Assembly: GCA_026261815.1 (NCBI GenBank)
Contig: JAMPIT010000894.1
Coordinates: forward strand, 52,639,147 to 52,703,146
Origin: Monarcha castaneiventris obscurior
Lineage: Eukaryota; Chordata; Aves; Passeriformes; Monarchidae
Length of the DNA: 64,000 bases
Direction: 5' to 3'
A program made the translations under genes and the position numbers. The number at the start of each line of letters is the position of its first letter. Within the stretch, counting starts at the first letter, position 1. This document shows positions 25,885-37,700 of this stretch, in pieces. The notes beneath the pieces were generated by a model. That model searched no databases and had not been told where the DNA came from. It saw only the letters and a program-made list of their open reading frames with translations.

Positions 25885-28800
25885 GTGAGCCCGGGCGGGG
25901 CGGCCCGGCCGGGCCGTTGTGTAACGGCGGCGGCGGCGGCGCTCGGGACCGCGCCGGGCGCTCCGGACGGGACGGGACGGGACGGGCGGGGCGGGGCGGG
26001 GATGGGCGGCGCCGCCTCCCGACGGGACCGTGCGCGCATGGGGCAAGCCGTTTATTTATTTATATATTAATCCTATATAAACAAAAAAGTTTTCTCGGTT
26101 CTGTAATGTTTTGTGGAAAATATATTGGAAAAGTGCGAGCGTAGAGTATTGAAACTCCTAAAGTAAGCGCTGGAGTGTCGAGTGGGCGTTGGTAGGGGTG
26201 TAGCCAGAAAGTTAAAGCTCGATTTGAGGTTTGCTCTTGGGCGTCTCTCGATGAGCTGGCACGTCCTAGGAGGAATTTCTCCATAGGAGGGGTGATCAGA
26301 CATCGCAGTGGAGTGCCCAGGGAGGTGCTGGAGTCACCGCCCCTGGAGGTGTTTAAGGAAAGACTGGACCCGCGGTGTTGGGTCATAGGCTGGGCTCGAT
26401 GATCTCAGAGGGCTTTCCCAGCCTGATGGATTCTGTGATCCTGTCCTGTTGGAGCACTGCTGTTGTGGTGCTGTGTGCCAGCGCTGCTTCAGCGTCTGCA
26501 CTCCTGCACCGCATGTAAAAGGCTGCTTGAGCAGTCGATGCTGTTAAACTGATGGATTCCAAAGCTTTAGAGGGATAGATGAGTAGCTCTTAACTCTGTC
26601 AATAACACACTTTGGGAAGGCATTTCAACTTTTGAACTCGACGCTGTGTAAAACCCCGTATAGTGAATTTAAATCTAGTGATAATTGGCTTCCTTTCTTC
26701 ATTACTTTTCATATAGCCCTTTAGAAGTAATCCTGGGATAATCCCCGGGGATAATCTCCCAGGGGTCTATAGACTATAGATGGAAAACAACTGATTTAAG
26801 GTGCGAGGAGGCAACCTGGTTAATTGGTTTTCTACAGCTTCCATCTCCAGTGAGGTTTTAGTGGTAGGAATCAGTGGTACAAGTTTGGAAAAGGTAAAAC
26901 TGGTGATGATTTTATACCTTCTCAGGAGCAGACGCTTCAGAGATGCAAAAGTTTTGTGGAGTGTGATGCTAAAAACAAGTTCTTAACATAGCAGTTTAGT
27001 GGGATTCTTAAATTAGGTGCCCAGATTCTACATAGGTTATCTTGGAGAGGTTATCTTTGGAAGAATGAGTTGGTTTGGGTATCCAGTGGAAGTACAGAAA
27101 TGTGTCCTGAGGTGCACAGGTCTTCATCTGGTGCAGATTTGAGGATTGCTCTTGAGATTCCCATGTACTGAGCATTCTTCCTTTGGAGGTTTGGGCTTTA
27201 ATCCTGTCAAATCTTTATTTTGACGTTGGATAAGGTGATACTCCTGCTTGTGATCCAGTCATCGGCATCCTCATCAGGATGAAGGAGACTCAGGTGCAGA
27301 CTTCCCAGTGTAACTGGGAGAGGTTTCATCATGTGCCTGGAAAATGCCTGGTCTGGCAAATTACCACCCAGAAGATCAGTTTTGGATATTTAACTGACAG
27401 TGCAGCCATGCTGTCAATTCTCAAACTATTTTTTGTAGGCTCAGGAAGATGCACCTGTGCATCAATATGAAACGTTGCATTTGCTAATTTCTTAAGATTG
27501 TCACCTAAATTTGTAGAAACCAAAGATCATTTTGTGTCTGATCTAACTTCCACATCATGCATTTGAAAATCAGGGTGATACAGTACAGGATCATCCTTGA
27601 GTTTCATCTGTGGTCATTTAATGGACAAAGATTTGTTGAAGAAGTTTAGGTAATGAAATGATTAAAGACAGAAAAGGATTACTCTCATCATCATCTTTCC
27701 TATCTTTTAAAAATAATACTCATTTGCTTGAAGTGTTTCTGTGTAGAGGACAAAGCGTGGTAGTTTCTTAGAAATTCTTTTTGATGGAAATGCATGTATT
27801 TAAACAACTGATGCTAACTTTATTAGACAATATTGTAATGATGGCTTCATTACAATGACGGCGTGACCTGACTGTTTTATGTCTAAGGCAATATCAAGGT
27901 TATAAATGTATTTTTTTTTTATCTTTTTAAATACAGAGTTTGCTTTCTAAAGCACAAGGCTTAGGCTCCAGCTCAGTCAAACTTCGAGGGGGCTCACTGT
28001 TTATGAATGTTGGGAAGTCAGAGAAGCAAGAAGAAGATTTTAGACAAACACCTCATGTGAACATCAATCCCTTCACTCCCGATTCCATGTTCCTTCACAA
28101 TTCTGAAGGCAAATGTCGTAGGAGGAAGAGGATACACTGGAATGAGTGAGTGACTTGAAGCTTCCTTTGTTAAGCTTGTATTTAGAACTACTTTGGGCTG
28201 CAAAAATGTTACAAATTGCTTCTAAGAAAGTATTTTTGCTTGCAGATTGTTAGCAATGTATAATGCAGCTCTTAAAGTATGTGCTTTGAGATGCATGATA
28301 TAATGAAATAATCATTTAGCAATATATCTTTTGATTAGTGTACAGAGAGGATAGACTAGGCTGTGTCCTGGTCTTTTTCCCCTCGTGGAATGGGCCATGC
28401 ACAGAGTCTTTTCCTGGGGAGGAAAAAAATGCATTAAATACTAGTGTGAAACATGAAGAAAGACATGACAGAAATATTAGCATGAAATTTTATGGGTTTG
28501 TGTTTACAGATGTCTGGTGTTCTATTAGTTAACTAAAATGATGTACAATAGGAGAATTAGATCTCAGAAAAATTCAGCAGCTTCTGGGCTTCTCAAACAT
28601 TTAAGTTTACTTAAACAATGTTATTTCTGGTGTGAATTTCAGCTCTTGTGGAGAGGACATGGAACCAAGTGATGGAGAGCCTGAAGAGGAGACCATGAGA
28701 CCTGCCAAGGTACTTCATCTTTAAACCTTGACACTAATTTTAGCCGTTTGTGTATCTGCAGATCTAAATATTTTCCTTGGTAATCTTTGCAGAGGATAAC

Positions 28801-31800
28801 AATAACAGAAAGCAACATGAAGTCACGGTATGCAACCGAATTCCATGAACTGGAGAAGATTGGATCTGGTGAATTCGGTTCCGTGTTTAAATGTGTGAAG
28901 AGGTTGGATGGCTGCATCTATGCAATAAAGCGATCCAAGAAACCCTTGGCTGGCTCAGTGGATGAGTGAGTATCTCCTGCTCTTAAAGCTTAAAAGTCTT
29001 CTCTTGGTGTTTCTTCGCATGGCTCTTTGTGCTGGTGTCTAGAGAAGGCATTTAAGAGAAAAGCATAAAACAACCATGAATTAAATGTAAAACAGATACA
29101 ATTTTGAAGCCACTTGACTTTTTTTCTTCCCTACCCATCCCCCAGATACCCTGCAGTACTGTGGATAAAAGGCTAATTGGCCTCTCTCCTGCCAGATGTT
29201 GGTCCCAATATTCTGTGAGGAAAGATTGTTCTCAAAGTGAGAATAATGTTTCCTTGCAAAGGTGATTCTTTGAGAGGTAAAAGGAAGGCACTGTTCCCAA
29301 CTAAATCCTCATCCTTGTCACCTTGAGTGACGTGCAGATGAGTTAAGTCAATTTAGGGGTATTTGGCATTTGTGAATGAGCATGTGAGTCAGGACTTTCC
29401 CCACGCTGTTCAAATAGTTATGTTATAAAACTCCACAAGTTTGAGTTGCACAAAATTGCGTACCAGACTTACACACAAGAAGTTAGGAATGTTGAGTTCA
29501 GTCAAGTTCTTGGCTTACGATCACTTTTTTTTTCCCCCTAAAACTTCAGTGATGCTTCTCAAAGCTTGCTATTGTTACTGCTTAGCAAGAATGTAATGCA
29601 AGTGGCAGCTCCCTTGAGAATTATCCACACCAAACTCTGTTTTTTTGATGTCCTATATACAAAGCCTTTTAATATAATGTAAATTATTTTAGCTGTTTGG
29701 ATACAAGTACAAATCCACCTTATGGTGCCACAGAATGGAATAGGAAGATTTTTATTAGAAATACTTACTGTAATAAGAAATTGTACTAATTTCACCTCAC
29801 AATAAACACATGTGCTGTTGTTTTTTGTGGCTAACAGGCAGAATGCTTTGAGAGAGGTCTATGCACATGCAGTTCTGGGACAGCATTCCCATGTAGTGAG
29901 GTACTACTCTGCATGGGCAGAAGATGATCACATGCTTATACAGAATGAATACTGCAATGGTAAGTAAAGATGACATACAGGTATCTACAGGTTCCTGACA
30001 CTAGTTAAGAATTGATTACCCTACTCATAGCTCATGCTGTCTCCCTCTCAAGTGTCTGCTATTCCTTTCTATTGGAAAAGGTATTTCAGATGGATGAAGC
30101 AAAGACTGTACAAAATTGCAGACCAAGTCATGCATGTTCAAGCATTTTGGAAGTACCCGTTTGTGAGCAGCAGAACTGTTCTTTCTTCTGTACAATAGTA
30201 CAACCTGGAATAGAGAAAATCGTTAGAATTTCCATTAAAAAGGGAGATTAAACCTGATTTCTGAAGCATTTTGCTGTTGTTGATGCCCTGACAGAGATTT
30301 GGAAGAGAGAGAGCTTTTTCCCTTGTGTTGATATCCTGTTAGTTTGTGTGGTAACTACAGCAGAGAAGAATTTTATTATATGGCTAAAAAAGAGAGGATA
30401 CAGCACTATATTTTACACTTACTGTATATTCCCAGCAAGTTCTTTGTGATGTATTCACTTAATTTTGGAAGCTAGTTGTCTTTACTTTGTCAACTGTTTG
30501 ATGTAAAAAATAACTTGTTCTCTTTAATGTTGTTTTAGGTGGCAGTTTAGCAGATGCCATAAGTGAAAATTACAGGAATATGCGTTATTTTTCTGAACCA
30601 GAACTGAAGGACCTGCTGCTTCAAGTGGCTCGAGGTTTAAAGTACATTCATTCAATGTCCCTGGTACACATGGATATCAAACCTAGTAAGTTTGTAACTG
30701 CTTTACTCTGTATTGACAACTTGCTCAGTTCATTTAATCTGCTGTAGAAAAATGAGCAGTTAGCCACACCTTACTAACCGTAAATTCTTCCCTGAAGTTC
30801 TGAATAGGAGCACAAAGATGTCAGTTATAAAATTGGCCAGCAGACCTAAACTGTTGAGTTTATCTTGGGTCCTTTTTGTGTAATTGACTCTGCTTGCATA
30901 ATACTTGGCACCCTTCCCAGCAGAGGGGCCACAGCCAGTCAGTTATAGTTTCTCACTCTTTGAACAGGGTATATATACAAATAAAATTTCTGTGTGCCTA
31001 AAGCAAACTGTAGTGAAACTAGGTCAAGTAGAAATTGTACCAAAATGTTTCTTTTAACAATTCTGCTCTTTTTCAGGTAATATTTTCATATCTAGAACAT
31101 CAGTCCCGAGTATAACTTTAGAGGAAGGCGATGATGATGACTGGTCATCTGATAGAGTCATATTTAAAATAGGTGAGAAACAGCACACTTATGCTCAAAA
31201 GAATTGCATCATCTTGTTGTCTTCAGAAAAGTAACTTTATTTTCTCCTTGCAGGTGACCTGGGCCATGTAACTCGAGTCTCCAGTCCTCAAGTGGAGGAA
31301 GGTGACAGCCGTTTCCTTGCGAATGAAGTCCTACAAGAGGTAACTGTTCTGTTTGTGGGAAACAGTGTTGGTAGGCCTGCCTGCTGTTTCCTTTAGAAAA
31401 AATGATTATTTCTTTTTTCTTTTTTCTTTTCAAGAACTACACTCACTTGCCGAAAGCGGATATTTTTGCTCTCGCTCTGACTGTTGTCTGTGCTGCTGGG
31501 GCTGAACCACTTCCAACTAATGGGGACCAATGGCATGAAATTCGGCAAGGAAAACTACCCAGGCTACCACAAGTGCTTTCTCAAGAATTACTAGACTTAC
31601 TAAAAGTAAGAATTACGGTACTAGTGGCTAGCTGGTACGTGTAATTTATTGTGTTGTTGGCCTTAACGAGAATGTCTTGTTTTCTTTTTTCCCAAGGTTA
31701 TGATTAATCCCGATCCCGAGAAAAGGCCTTCAGCTGTGGCCCTGGTCAAGCATTCAGTGCTTCTCTCTGCCGCAAAAAAGAGTGCGGAGCAGCTCCGGAT

Positions 31801-34456
31801 AGAGCTGAATGCTGAAAAATTCAAGAACTCGCTCTTGCAGAAGTAAGTAGGTCCTTGGGGTCCTTCAATAGGACTTCATTTCTGATAGGTTCTCACCTGA
31901 CAGTGAAGTGATGATAAAACAGGAGTGTCCTTGTTTGTGTGTCAGATGCACAAATCTGTATGCGTGTACAGACCTGAGAGTACTAAGTGGGTCATGGAAC
32001 TTTAAAAGGAACTTTCTCCACAGAAAGAACTGCTTGAATACTCTAAGGGAATCTCAACAGCACTATTAGTATTCAAGGCGTACAAAACATTATGATTTTA
32101 AACAAATGTTTCAGGACAGTGCACACTTTCATGACAGGTATAGCCTAACTTTCATCTGTATGTTTTGAGTCTGTTTTCCTAGGTCATTTGTACATTGAAA
32201 CATGTTGGAAAATGTTAGTTAAATGACCTATTTTGAACTTAAATGAAATGGCACATCAGGAACGTTATTGGACTAATTTGATTATACCACAGCAGTGTTA
32301 TTGGGTCACCAGAGAACCATTTGTATCAGGAGGTCATTTTGTCCTACCCCTTGCTCAAACATACAACTTAATTGAATTAAAGCTTAGAAGAAGAGATTCC
32401 CTTTAGGAAAGTCTGATTTTTGCTTAAGTTTCAGGGAAAGAGTTGTAAATTATTAAGCAGCTGACTCTTTCACTACAGTTATCTTTGCATGTGTTATGCA
32501 TAATAGGCAGGCTTTTATGTGGGAATATAAAACACTGATTTCTGAGTGGTTTGTCTTGAATGAAGATATTAATTTCATGTTCAGGTTCACCCCATTGCTA
32601 CCTGCTTATCTTGCCATTGCTAGTCTGACCACAGCCAGATGTACTAGATTAGATGGTTATCTTTATAATATGAATTACATTGAAAGAATAATCAGACAGT
32701 TTGTGCAGGTTGTTCAAGGGCAGATTTGCTGAGGTAAGTTGCTTGCTTGTATAAAGACAACATATTTGTGTACCACTTGAAAGAGACAACTGGCAAAGCC
32801 AGTGTTTTGTGAAGACTCCTCCTGGCCTGACAACAAGAAGGGTACATCCTTATAAATCCAAGAATGATTTTAAAAGAACACTTTGCCACAGTAATTTTTA
32901 GTGTTGTGTGGCATAGTGCTCCATCAAATACTTCAGGTGTTATTTGATGGGAGGAGAAGGGGGGTTTTTTTATTTTGGGTTGGTTTTTTTCTTTAATTTC
33001 TGCATTTGAACCATTTAAAATGCCACTTTTGTGCATAAGTCATCTTCAGTGAAAAGAATCCTTTTAAGGCAACTCAGCTTTTCTACTGTGTTGTCCTCTT
33101 CAGAGGAAGGAAGAATTCAAGATTTCTAGGCAAGAATTCAAGACTTCTAGGGAAGAGTGGAAGGATATTGTAAAACTTAATTTCCTGGTAATGGTGTGGT
33201 GGCTGGGTGAGCACGTATGTGCATTTGTGACATTCACAGGGAAGAGGACTAAATATGGGTTGCTTTCTCTTGCAGTGAACTGGCACAGTGATAATGTGGG
33301 GGTGATTAGATGGGGCACGGGTGTTAATAATGCTTTGGCTTACAAGAATGGGAATTGCTTATTAAACTAAAACATGTCGCTTAAAACTGAATACACCTAC
33401 ACCAATATGCAGCAAGCTTGTAAAATCTGATTTTGCTTTGCACCCAGATGTGAAGTGAGATTACAAATACTAGCTCTTAGAGTAGAGAAAGTTCTTTGAT
33501 GGATAGTTTGAGATAGTGGAAGGAAGAGAATATGGGGGAAGGCCTCGGCTCAGCCATATGTCAGTATTTGAGGAAAGGAGAAAAGCAATGTGCAGGGAAA
33601 CCCTTTATAAAGATAGCTGTGCTCTTTAGTTGGACTATTTTATAGTTTTGTCCTGAGTTTGATCTAACTTTGTCCTCAGACTGGGTATTGGAAATTGTCT
33701 GAAACAGAACAGACAGGGGCAATGGCCTGTGCTACCTTCAGTGACTCTGCCTTGCAGGCTTCCATTTTTGTTAGACACAAAACATGGAGGGCGGTGATAA
33801 GCTTTTGATGTGGGTATGCAAAAGGGAAAGGATGCTTCCTGAGTCATCTGTTGCCAGCTTCCTACACCTGTGTTCATCTAAGTCTCTGTTTAAGTCTCCC
33901 ACAGAAGATCACATGTGGCTGAATATGCTTCCTTTGGGCAAACCTCAGTAATGAACTCTGACTTAACACGTGCCTTGTGCTAGGAAGTAAAAGCGCCCTA
34001 CTGTGCCCTGGTAATTGAAGTGTTGAGCTGCTTGTAACAGGCTGGGTTTCAGAATCTGAGTTGTGAATTTTTCATTTCCTTCCCTTGCTTTTCAAAAGAA
34101 AGAACATCTAGAAAAGTATTAAGCCTTCCACCTCTGCCCTTTGGGTTGGAAACAGGTGGATGCGAATCATAACAATCCCAGTGTGACCTAAAATTGACCT
34201 AAACTCTCGAGCTGTGAGCTGCTGTAGTTGTTTTTCTGTCTCTTGCTGTGATAAGCCTGTATCCTCGTGGGTGCTGCTGGGAGTGACAGTGTCCCTGTGT
34301 TGCAGGGAGCTGAAGAAGGCCCAGATGGCGAAGGCTGCGGCCGAGGAGCGAGCGCTGTTCACGGACAGAATGACCACGAGATCGACGACACAGAACCGCC
34401 CGTCCCGGCTCATCGGGAAGAAGATGAACCGCTCCATGAGTCTCACCATATACTGA
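25318..34456 (+). CDS. WEE1: WEE1 G2 checkpoint kinase, complete gene, 11 coding exons
   Basis: WEE1 is the nuclear kinase that phosphorylates CDK1 on Tyr15 to delay mitosis (family knowledge). Exons: 25318-25884, 27937-28145, 28643-28709, 28793-28965, 29838-29959, 30539-30685, 31077-31172, 31254-31339, 31435-31605, 31697-31842, 34306-34456. They join in frame to 1935 bp, 644 residues, against 646 in human. All junctions are GT-AG. The ATG at 25318 sits in GCCGCCATGA, a strong Kozak context. The N-terminus is acidic with a [17 protein letters not shown] segment (phosphodegron/CDK region, residues 103-119). Kinase features: glycine loop GSGEFGSV near 305-312, Lys327, HMDIKPSN with Asp425, and DLG in place of DFG at 462-464, as is normal for WEE1. 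The C-terminus ends NRSMSLTIY with the 14-3-3-type Ser at 640. No frameshift or missing catalytic residue seen. Confidence 0.97.
25885..27936 (+). other. WEE1 intron 1
   Basis: About 2.05 kb. GC-rich for the first 150 bp, then AT-rich. Contains one short CR1 3' end (26268-26443). No other feature recognised. Confidence 0.85.
26268..26443 (+). mobile_element. CR1 LINE, 3'-terminal fragment
   Basis: Reads AGGAATTTCTCC..., GTGCCCAGGGAGGTGCTGGAG, CCTGGAGGTGTTTAAGGAAA, GGGCTCGATGATCTCAGAG and ends GATTCTGTGATCCTG, the typical avian CR1 3' region. It is severely 5'-truncated and moderately diverged, with no coding capacity. Confidence 0.9.
27937..28145 (+). CDS. WEE1: WEE1 exon 2
   Basis: Residues 190-258 plus two bases. 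Begins [20 protein letters not shown] and includes [15 protein letters not shown] and the basic RRRKRIHWN (likely nuclear-localisation type). Acceptor ATACAG, donor AATGA|GTGAGT. Confidence 0.95.
28146..28642 (+). other. WEE1 intron 2
   Basis: About 0.5 kb GT-AG intron, AT-rich, no element recognised. Confidence 0.9.
28643..28709 (+). CDS. WEE1: WEE1 exon 3
   Basis: 67 bp acidic linker [20 protein letters not shown] ending AK, directly before the kinase region. Only 83 bp separate it from exon 4. Confidence 0.94.
28793..28965 (+). CDS. WEE1: WEE1 exon 4: start of kinase domain
   Basis: Residues 282-338. [13 protein letters not shown], then [20 protein letters not shown] containing the glycine-rich loop, and YAIKRSK with the ATP-binding Lys327. 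Donor GGATGA|GTGAGT. Confidence 0.97.
28966..29837 (+). other. WEE1 intron 4
   Basis: About 0.9 kb GT-AG intron, nothing recognised besides a T-run near 29526-29534. Confidence 0.9.
29838..29959 (+). CDS. WEE1: WEE1 exon 5: kinase N-lobe
   Basis: 122 bp encoding [20 protein letters not shown] through [10 protein letters not shown]. Carries the alphaC helix region and the hinge (QNEYCN). Acceptor AACAG, donor AATG|GTAAGT. Confidence 0.97.
29960..30538 (+). other. WEE1 intron 5
   Basis: About 0.6 kb GT-AG intron, nothing recognised. Confidence 0.9.
30539..30685 (+). CDS. WEE1: WEE1 exon 6: catalytic loop
   Basis: 147 bp encoding [20 protein letters not shown] through LVHMDIKP. Asp425 in HMD is the catalytic base. 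The Ser of KPSN is split across the intron. Confidence 0.97.
30686..31076 (+). other. WEE1 intron 6
   Basis: About 0.4 kb GT-AG intron, nothing recognised. Confidence 0.9.
31077..31172 (+). CDS. WEE1: WEE1 exon 7: acidic kinase insert
   Basis: 96 bp encoding [11 protein letters not shown], an acidic insert [11 protein letters not shown], and VIFKI. This insert between catalytic loop and DLG is typical of WEE1-class kinases. Confidence 0.96.
31254..31339 (+). CDS. WEE1: WEE1 exon 8: DLG motif and activation segment
   Basis: 86 bp encoding [20 protein letters not shown] then LANEVLQE. The DLG (not DFG) metal-binding triplet is the normal WEE1 form. Confidence 0.97.
31435..31605 (+). CDS. WEE1: WEE1 exon 9: kinase C-lobe
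   Basis: 171 bp, phase 0, [20 protein letters not shown] through [11 protein letters not shown]. Acceptor is a long T-rich tract ending TTCAAG, donor AAA|GTAAGA. Confidence 0.97.
31697..31842 (+). CDS. WEE1: WEE1 exon 10: end of kinase domain
   Basis: 146 bp encoding [20 protein letters not shown] through KFKNSLLQ. Contains the conserved Arg of the RPSA motif that closes the kinase fold. Acceptor CCCAAG, donor AGAA|GTAAGT. Confidence 0.97.
31843..34305 (+). other. WEE1 intron 10
   Basis: About 2.5 kb GT-AG intron, the largest in WEE1 here, separating the kinase domain from the C-terminal tail. Contains a small 21 bp tandem duplication at 33111-33152. No gene or repeat family recognised. Confidence 0.85.
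33111..33152. repeat. 21 bp tandem duplication
   Basis: AAGAATTCAAGATTTCTAGG at 33111 is followed directly by AAGAATTCAAGACTTCTAGG at 33132. One mismatch in the first 20 bases. Confidence 0.9.
34306..34456 (+). CDS. WEE1: WEE1 exon 11: C-terminal tail
   Basis: 151 bp encoding [20 protein letters not shown] through [12 protein letters not shown] and TGA at 34454-34456. By my recollection of the human protein, the tail lacks one Ala in MAAKAAAEE and one residue near TTQNRPSRL. The 14-3-3 Ser context NRSMSL is kept. Confidence 0.96.
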
Positions 34457-35670
34457 CCGTGGAGTCTGGAGGAGCTGCAGAGAGGGCCAGAGCTTCTCTG
34501 CTGGACCGAAGCCTGAGGAATTGAAGGGAGCCTTCCATTCCTGGTTTCTTGTCCTGTGATCAGTATCACCAGTTTTACAGCTGTTGCTTCTGGGTTTTTT
34601 ACTTGTACTCTATGGCTGATTCTGTATTAACCATTTGAGTTAATGGACTCGGTTATTCTCCTGTCTGTAGAGGATCCTGGATGTTATTCCATAAGCCTTT
34701 CGGTTACACTGTTAGATGTTACGTTGTCCCAGGGTTAACCACTATAGTGGTGTGCTGCTTTCTAGTGTTACAGCATTGTAATAAGAAGCAATATCCCTAA
34801 TCTTGTAAGAAGGAGGGAGGGGGCCTTACTTGGATAGTTAATATTTTTTTTTGGAGCAGAGGGGGAATAAATGTTGAAAGACAGGCTTTAAGGCCACCTA
34901 CAGTCAATGTACCTGATGTCAGGTAGACTTTTGTTGTGAATTTTATTTGTGTATTCAACTGGGAGCACTTTGTAGGCATTGCATAAACCACAGCTTAGGA
35001 ACCTGTGGAATTAAGTGCCATGTGGAACTGCTGCTATTTTTAGTTCAACGTCCTTGCTGTAAACTGTAGCATTAAAACAATCATTATTGTGTTAATAGGC
35101 TTCTTGTTAAAGCAATTAAGTGAAACAAATGTAAGCTGCATTTTAATGAAGGCAGCATTTTTCTCTCAAAGCTAAGTGCATTGTGAAAAAATGCACCAAT
35201 TTAATATTTGGACTCTGTATTAGTGTAGTGCAATTGTTAATGTCTTTGCTATTGATGTTTTATTCTTTCTAATAAGGTTCTCTGAATGTTCATATTTTCT
35301 TCAGTTGCCCATTCTTGAGGCTATTGTATGTTTGGTTTTTTTATGTTGGAATACTTGTAAATAGTTGTTTAGTGTGTTCAGGTTGTTTTTCATTGTTTAT
35401 GTACATAAGTTTGATCATGCTCATAGTGTACTATACTGAAACTGCAGTCTGGGATGCCAACAGACACAGCTTAACTATTCAGTTTGAAGTTCCAAAATGT
35501 GGAACAGAATGTGGCCATGGAACCGGTGCTGATCTTGAACCTAGGCTGACAGAACTGTTGTAATTACTGGCTTGTCTCTTCATTTTACTTAAAACAATGT
35601 TTCCCTTTTGTGCTCTATTTGTTCTTACTAGTGTTGAATTTGAATATTAAAGTTAAAAGTTCTGTTTGTT
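34457..35670 (+). other. WEE1: WEE1 3' UTR
   Basis: AT-rich, about 1.2 kb. Candidate poly(A) signals are AATAAA at 34866-34871 and ATTAAA at 35646-35651, the latter followed by a T/G-rich stretch. The exact end is inferred. Confidence 0.6.
35646..35651 (+). promoter_or_regulatory. Probable distal WEE1 poly(A) signal (ATTAAA)
   Basis: ATTAAA about 1.2 kb after the WEE1 stop, followed within 20-30 bp by TTCTGTTTGTTTTATATTG, a downstream-element-like T/G-rich sequence. Confidence 0.5.
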
Positions 35671-36639
35671 TTATATTGTCTAACACTTATTTAACTGTAG
35701 TTAAGGAAAAAAATACTGAGTTGGGAATATGCTATGGCAAGCCCTGATGAGATCTGCTTCCCACTCATGCCTAGTGCTTGTGGTTCCTTCTCATGAGAGC
35801 GGGACTGAGATAAGACACTTGTTGATAGTTAGAAGTGTCCTAGTTGGTGTGTTAGTGTCCATAGCAGTCTGTCTCTGCAGCCTCAGGAATGGCATTGCAC
35901 TGGGAAAGATGAAACTCCTGGAAGAAGTGGAACCCGTAACTGATGGTGGAGGAATGGAAATTTATGTGAAGAAAGACCTGGGTATGAGGTAAGGAAGAAA
36001 ACTCAGGAATTGCTGAGAATGGGAAGAGAACAGTGGGAGGAGTTGGAATAGTTTCAGGAACACAATAATGCCATGTTCTGTGGTATGGACACAAATGTAA
36101 AGAAGAGAGACACAGTAAATAAAGGCTTAATAGATGAGTCTATTGGGGAAGTTTTTACTTTGTATTAGAGCTGCAGGTGACTCAGAGAGGCCATATCTGA
36201 ATTCTTATGGACTCAAAATTCAGCTTTGCAATTAGCAGAAAATAACTAAGAGTTCTCAGTTCTAGTCATATGACTGAAATTCAGAGTCTTGGTTTAAGGT
36301 AACTGAATATGCAGTTATCAGTAAAAACAGATATGCTGGAATACTTTTAGGTTTTTACTTTATAAGATAGGCTGTCTTGTTTGTGAGAGAATTTAAAATA
36401 GGTGGTTTTGTTGCAGTGTTTTAATGCTCATCCACATTGAGACCTTTCTCTAAGCATACTTCTAAACAGTCAGAAATACCAATTGGTGGGGGATTAGTGA
36501 ACCTAAGCCTTTTGTCCTCTACAGTGTAAACAAATTTGTTCTACCTATTACAGTTCTGTGCTCCTGCATGGCCCATTTTCAGAGGCCTGTAACTTCAGTA
36601 GGGGCATTGCTGTGCAAACAAGCTGTGCTGTGGGCTTGG

Positions 36640-37700
36640 AAAGCTGTGCTCCTTCCTGGCTGGGTAAAAACTGCTTGGATTGCTGGGCCCAGGGAGTGGT
36701 GGTGGATGGGGCTACATCCAGTGGTGGCTGGTCACCAGTGGTGTCCCCCAGGGATTGGTGTGGGGCCCAGTCCTGTTTAAATATCTTTATCAATGATCTG
36801 GATAAGAGGACCGGGGGCTCCCTCAGTTTGCAGATGACATCAAGTTGTGCAGGAGTGTTGATCTGCTGGAGAGCAGGAAGGCTCTGCAGAGGGATCTGGA
36901 CAGGCTGGATCAATGGGGTGAAGACACAACTGCAGGAGGTTCAACAAGGCCAAGTGCCAGACCCTTCCCTTGGGTCACAACAACCCCAGGCAGTGCTACA
37001 GGTTGGGGGAGGAGTGGCTGGGAAGCTGCCCAGTGGAAAAGGACCTGGGGGTGCTGCTGACAGCAGCTGAACATGAGCCAGCAGTGCCCAGATGGCCAAA
37101 GTGGCCAATGGCATCCTGGCCTCTATCAAGAACAGCATGTCTGGCAGGATCAGGGTAGTGACTGTCCCCATGTACTGGGCACTGGTGAGGCCACACCTCG
37201 GGTGCTGTGTCCAGTTCTGGGCCCCTCACTGCAAGAAAGACATTGAGGGGCTGGAGCGAGTCCAGGGAAGGGAAACGAAGCTGGGGAAGGGTCTGGAGCA
37301 CAAGTCCTGTGAGGAGCAGCTGAGGGAGCTGGGGGTGTTTAGCCTGGAGAAAAGGAGGCTCAGGGGAGACCTCATCACTCTCTGCAACTCCCTGAAGAGA
37401 GACTGTAGCCAGGTGGAGGTTGGCTTCTCCCAAGTAACTAGAGATAGGACAAGAGGAAGCAGCCTCAAGTTGTGCCAGGGGAGGTTTAGATAGGATTTTA
37501 GGAAGCATTTCTGCTCTGAAATAGTGTCAAGCATTGGAACAGCCTGTCCAGGAACTGGTGGTGTTGCCATCCCTGGGGTTATTTAAAAGCTGTGAGGATG
37601 TGGCACTTAGGGACATGGCTGAGTGGTGGACTTGGCAGAGCTGGGTTAACAGTTGGACTCGATGACTTTAAGGGTGCTTTCCAACCTGAAGAATTCAGTG
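36640..37700 (+). mobile_element. CR1 LINE, 5'-truncated, with decayed reverse transcriptase end
   Basis: About 1.06 kb in + orientation. From 36640 to about 36860 the translation in shifting frames resembles the CR1 ORF2 reverse transcriptase: GPVLF-like, NIFINDLD, then a CAGATGACATCAAG stretch encoding the ADD core. The remainder is the end of ORF2 and the 3' UTR, ending CTCGATGACTTTAAGGGTGC then GAATTCAGTGGGTCTG in place of clean ATTCTGTG repeats. Frameshifts make it inactive. CR1 elements are the dominant avian LINEs. The 5' edge is approximate. Confidence 0.9.

Larger units (their letters stand above)
24840..26040. promoter_or_regulatory. WEE1: CpG island covering WEE1 promoter and first exon
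   Basis: G+C and CpG density rise abruptly near 24840 and fall at about 26040, where TTTATTTATTTATATATTAA begins. The island spans the putative promoter, 5' UTR, coding exon 1 and the first about 150 bp of intron 1. No TATA box is seen, as expected for a housekeeping or cell-cycle promoter. Confidence 0.85.

Noticed and set aside
24766..26046. Minus-strand open frame of 426 codons across the WEE1 CpG island
   Set aside because: It is the antisense of WEE1 exon 1 and its promoter. Stop codons are rare in GC-rich DNA, and the translation is low-complexity Arg/Ala/Pro.
25107..26144. Plus-strand 345-codon frame overlapping WEE1 exon 1 in another register
   Set aside because: Low-complexity Gly/Arg/Ala translation. 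The WEE1 frame with ATG at 25318 is clearly the real one.
36996..37508. Open frames of 130-170 codons on both strands
   Set aside because: They fall inside the non-coding 3' part of a CR1 LINE and match no host gene.
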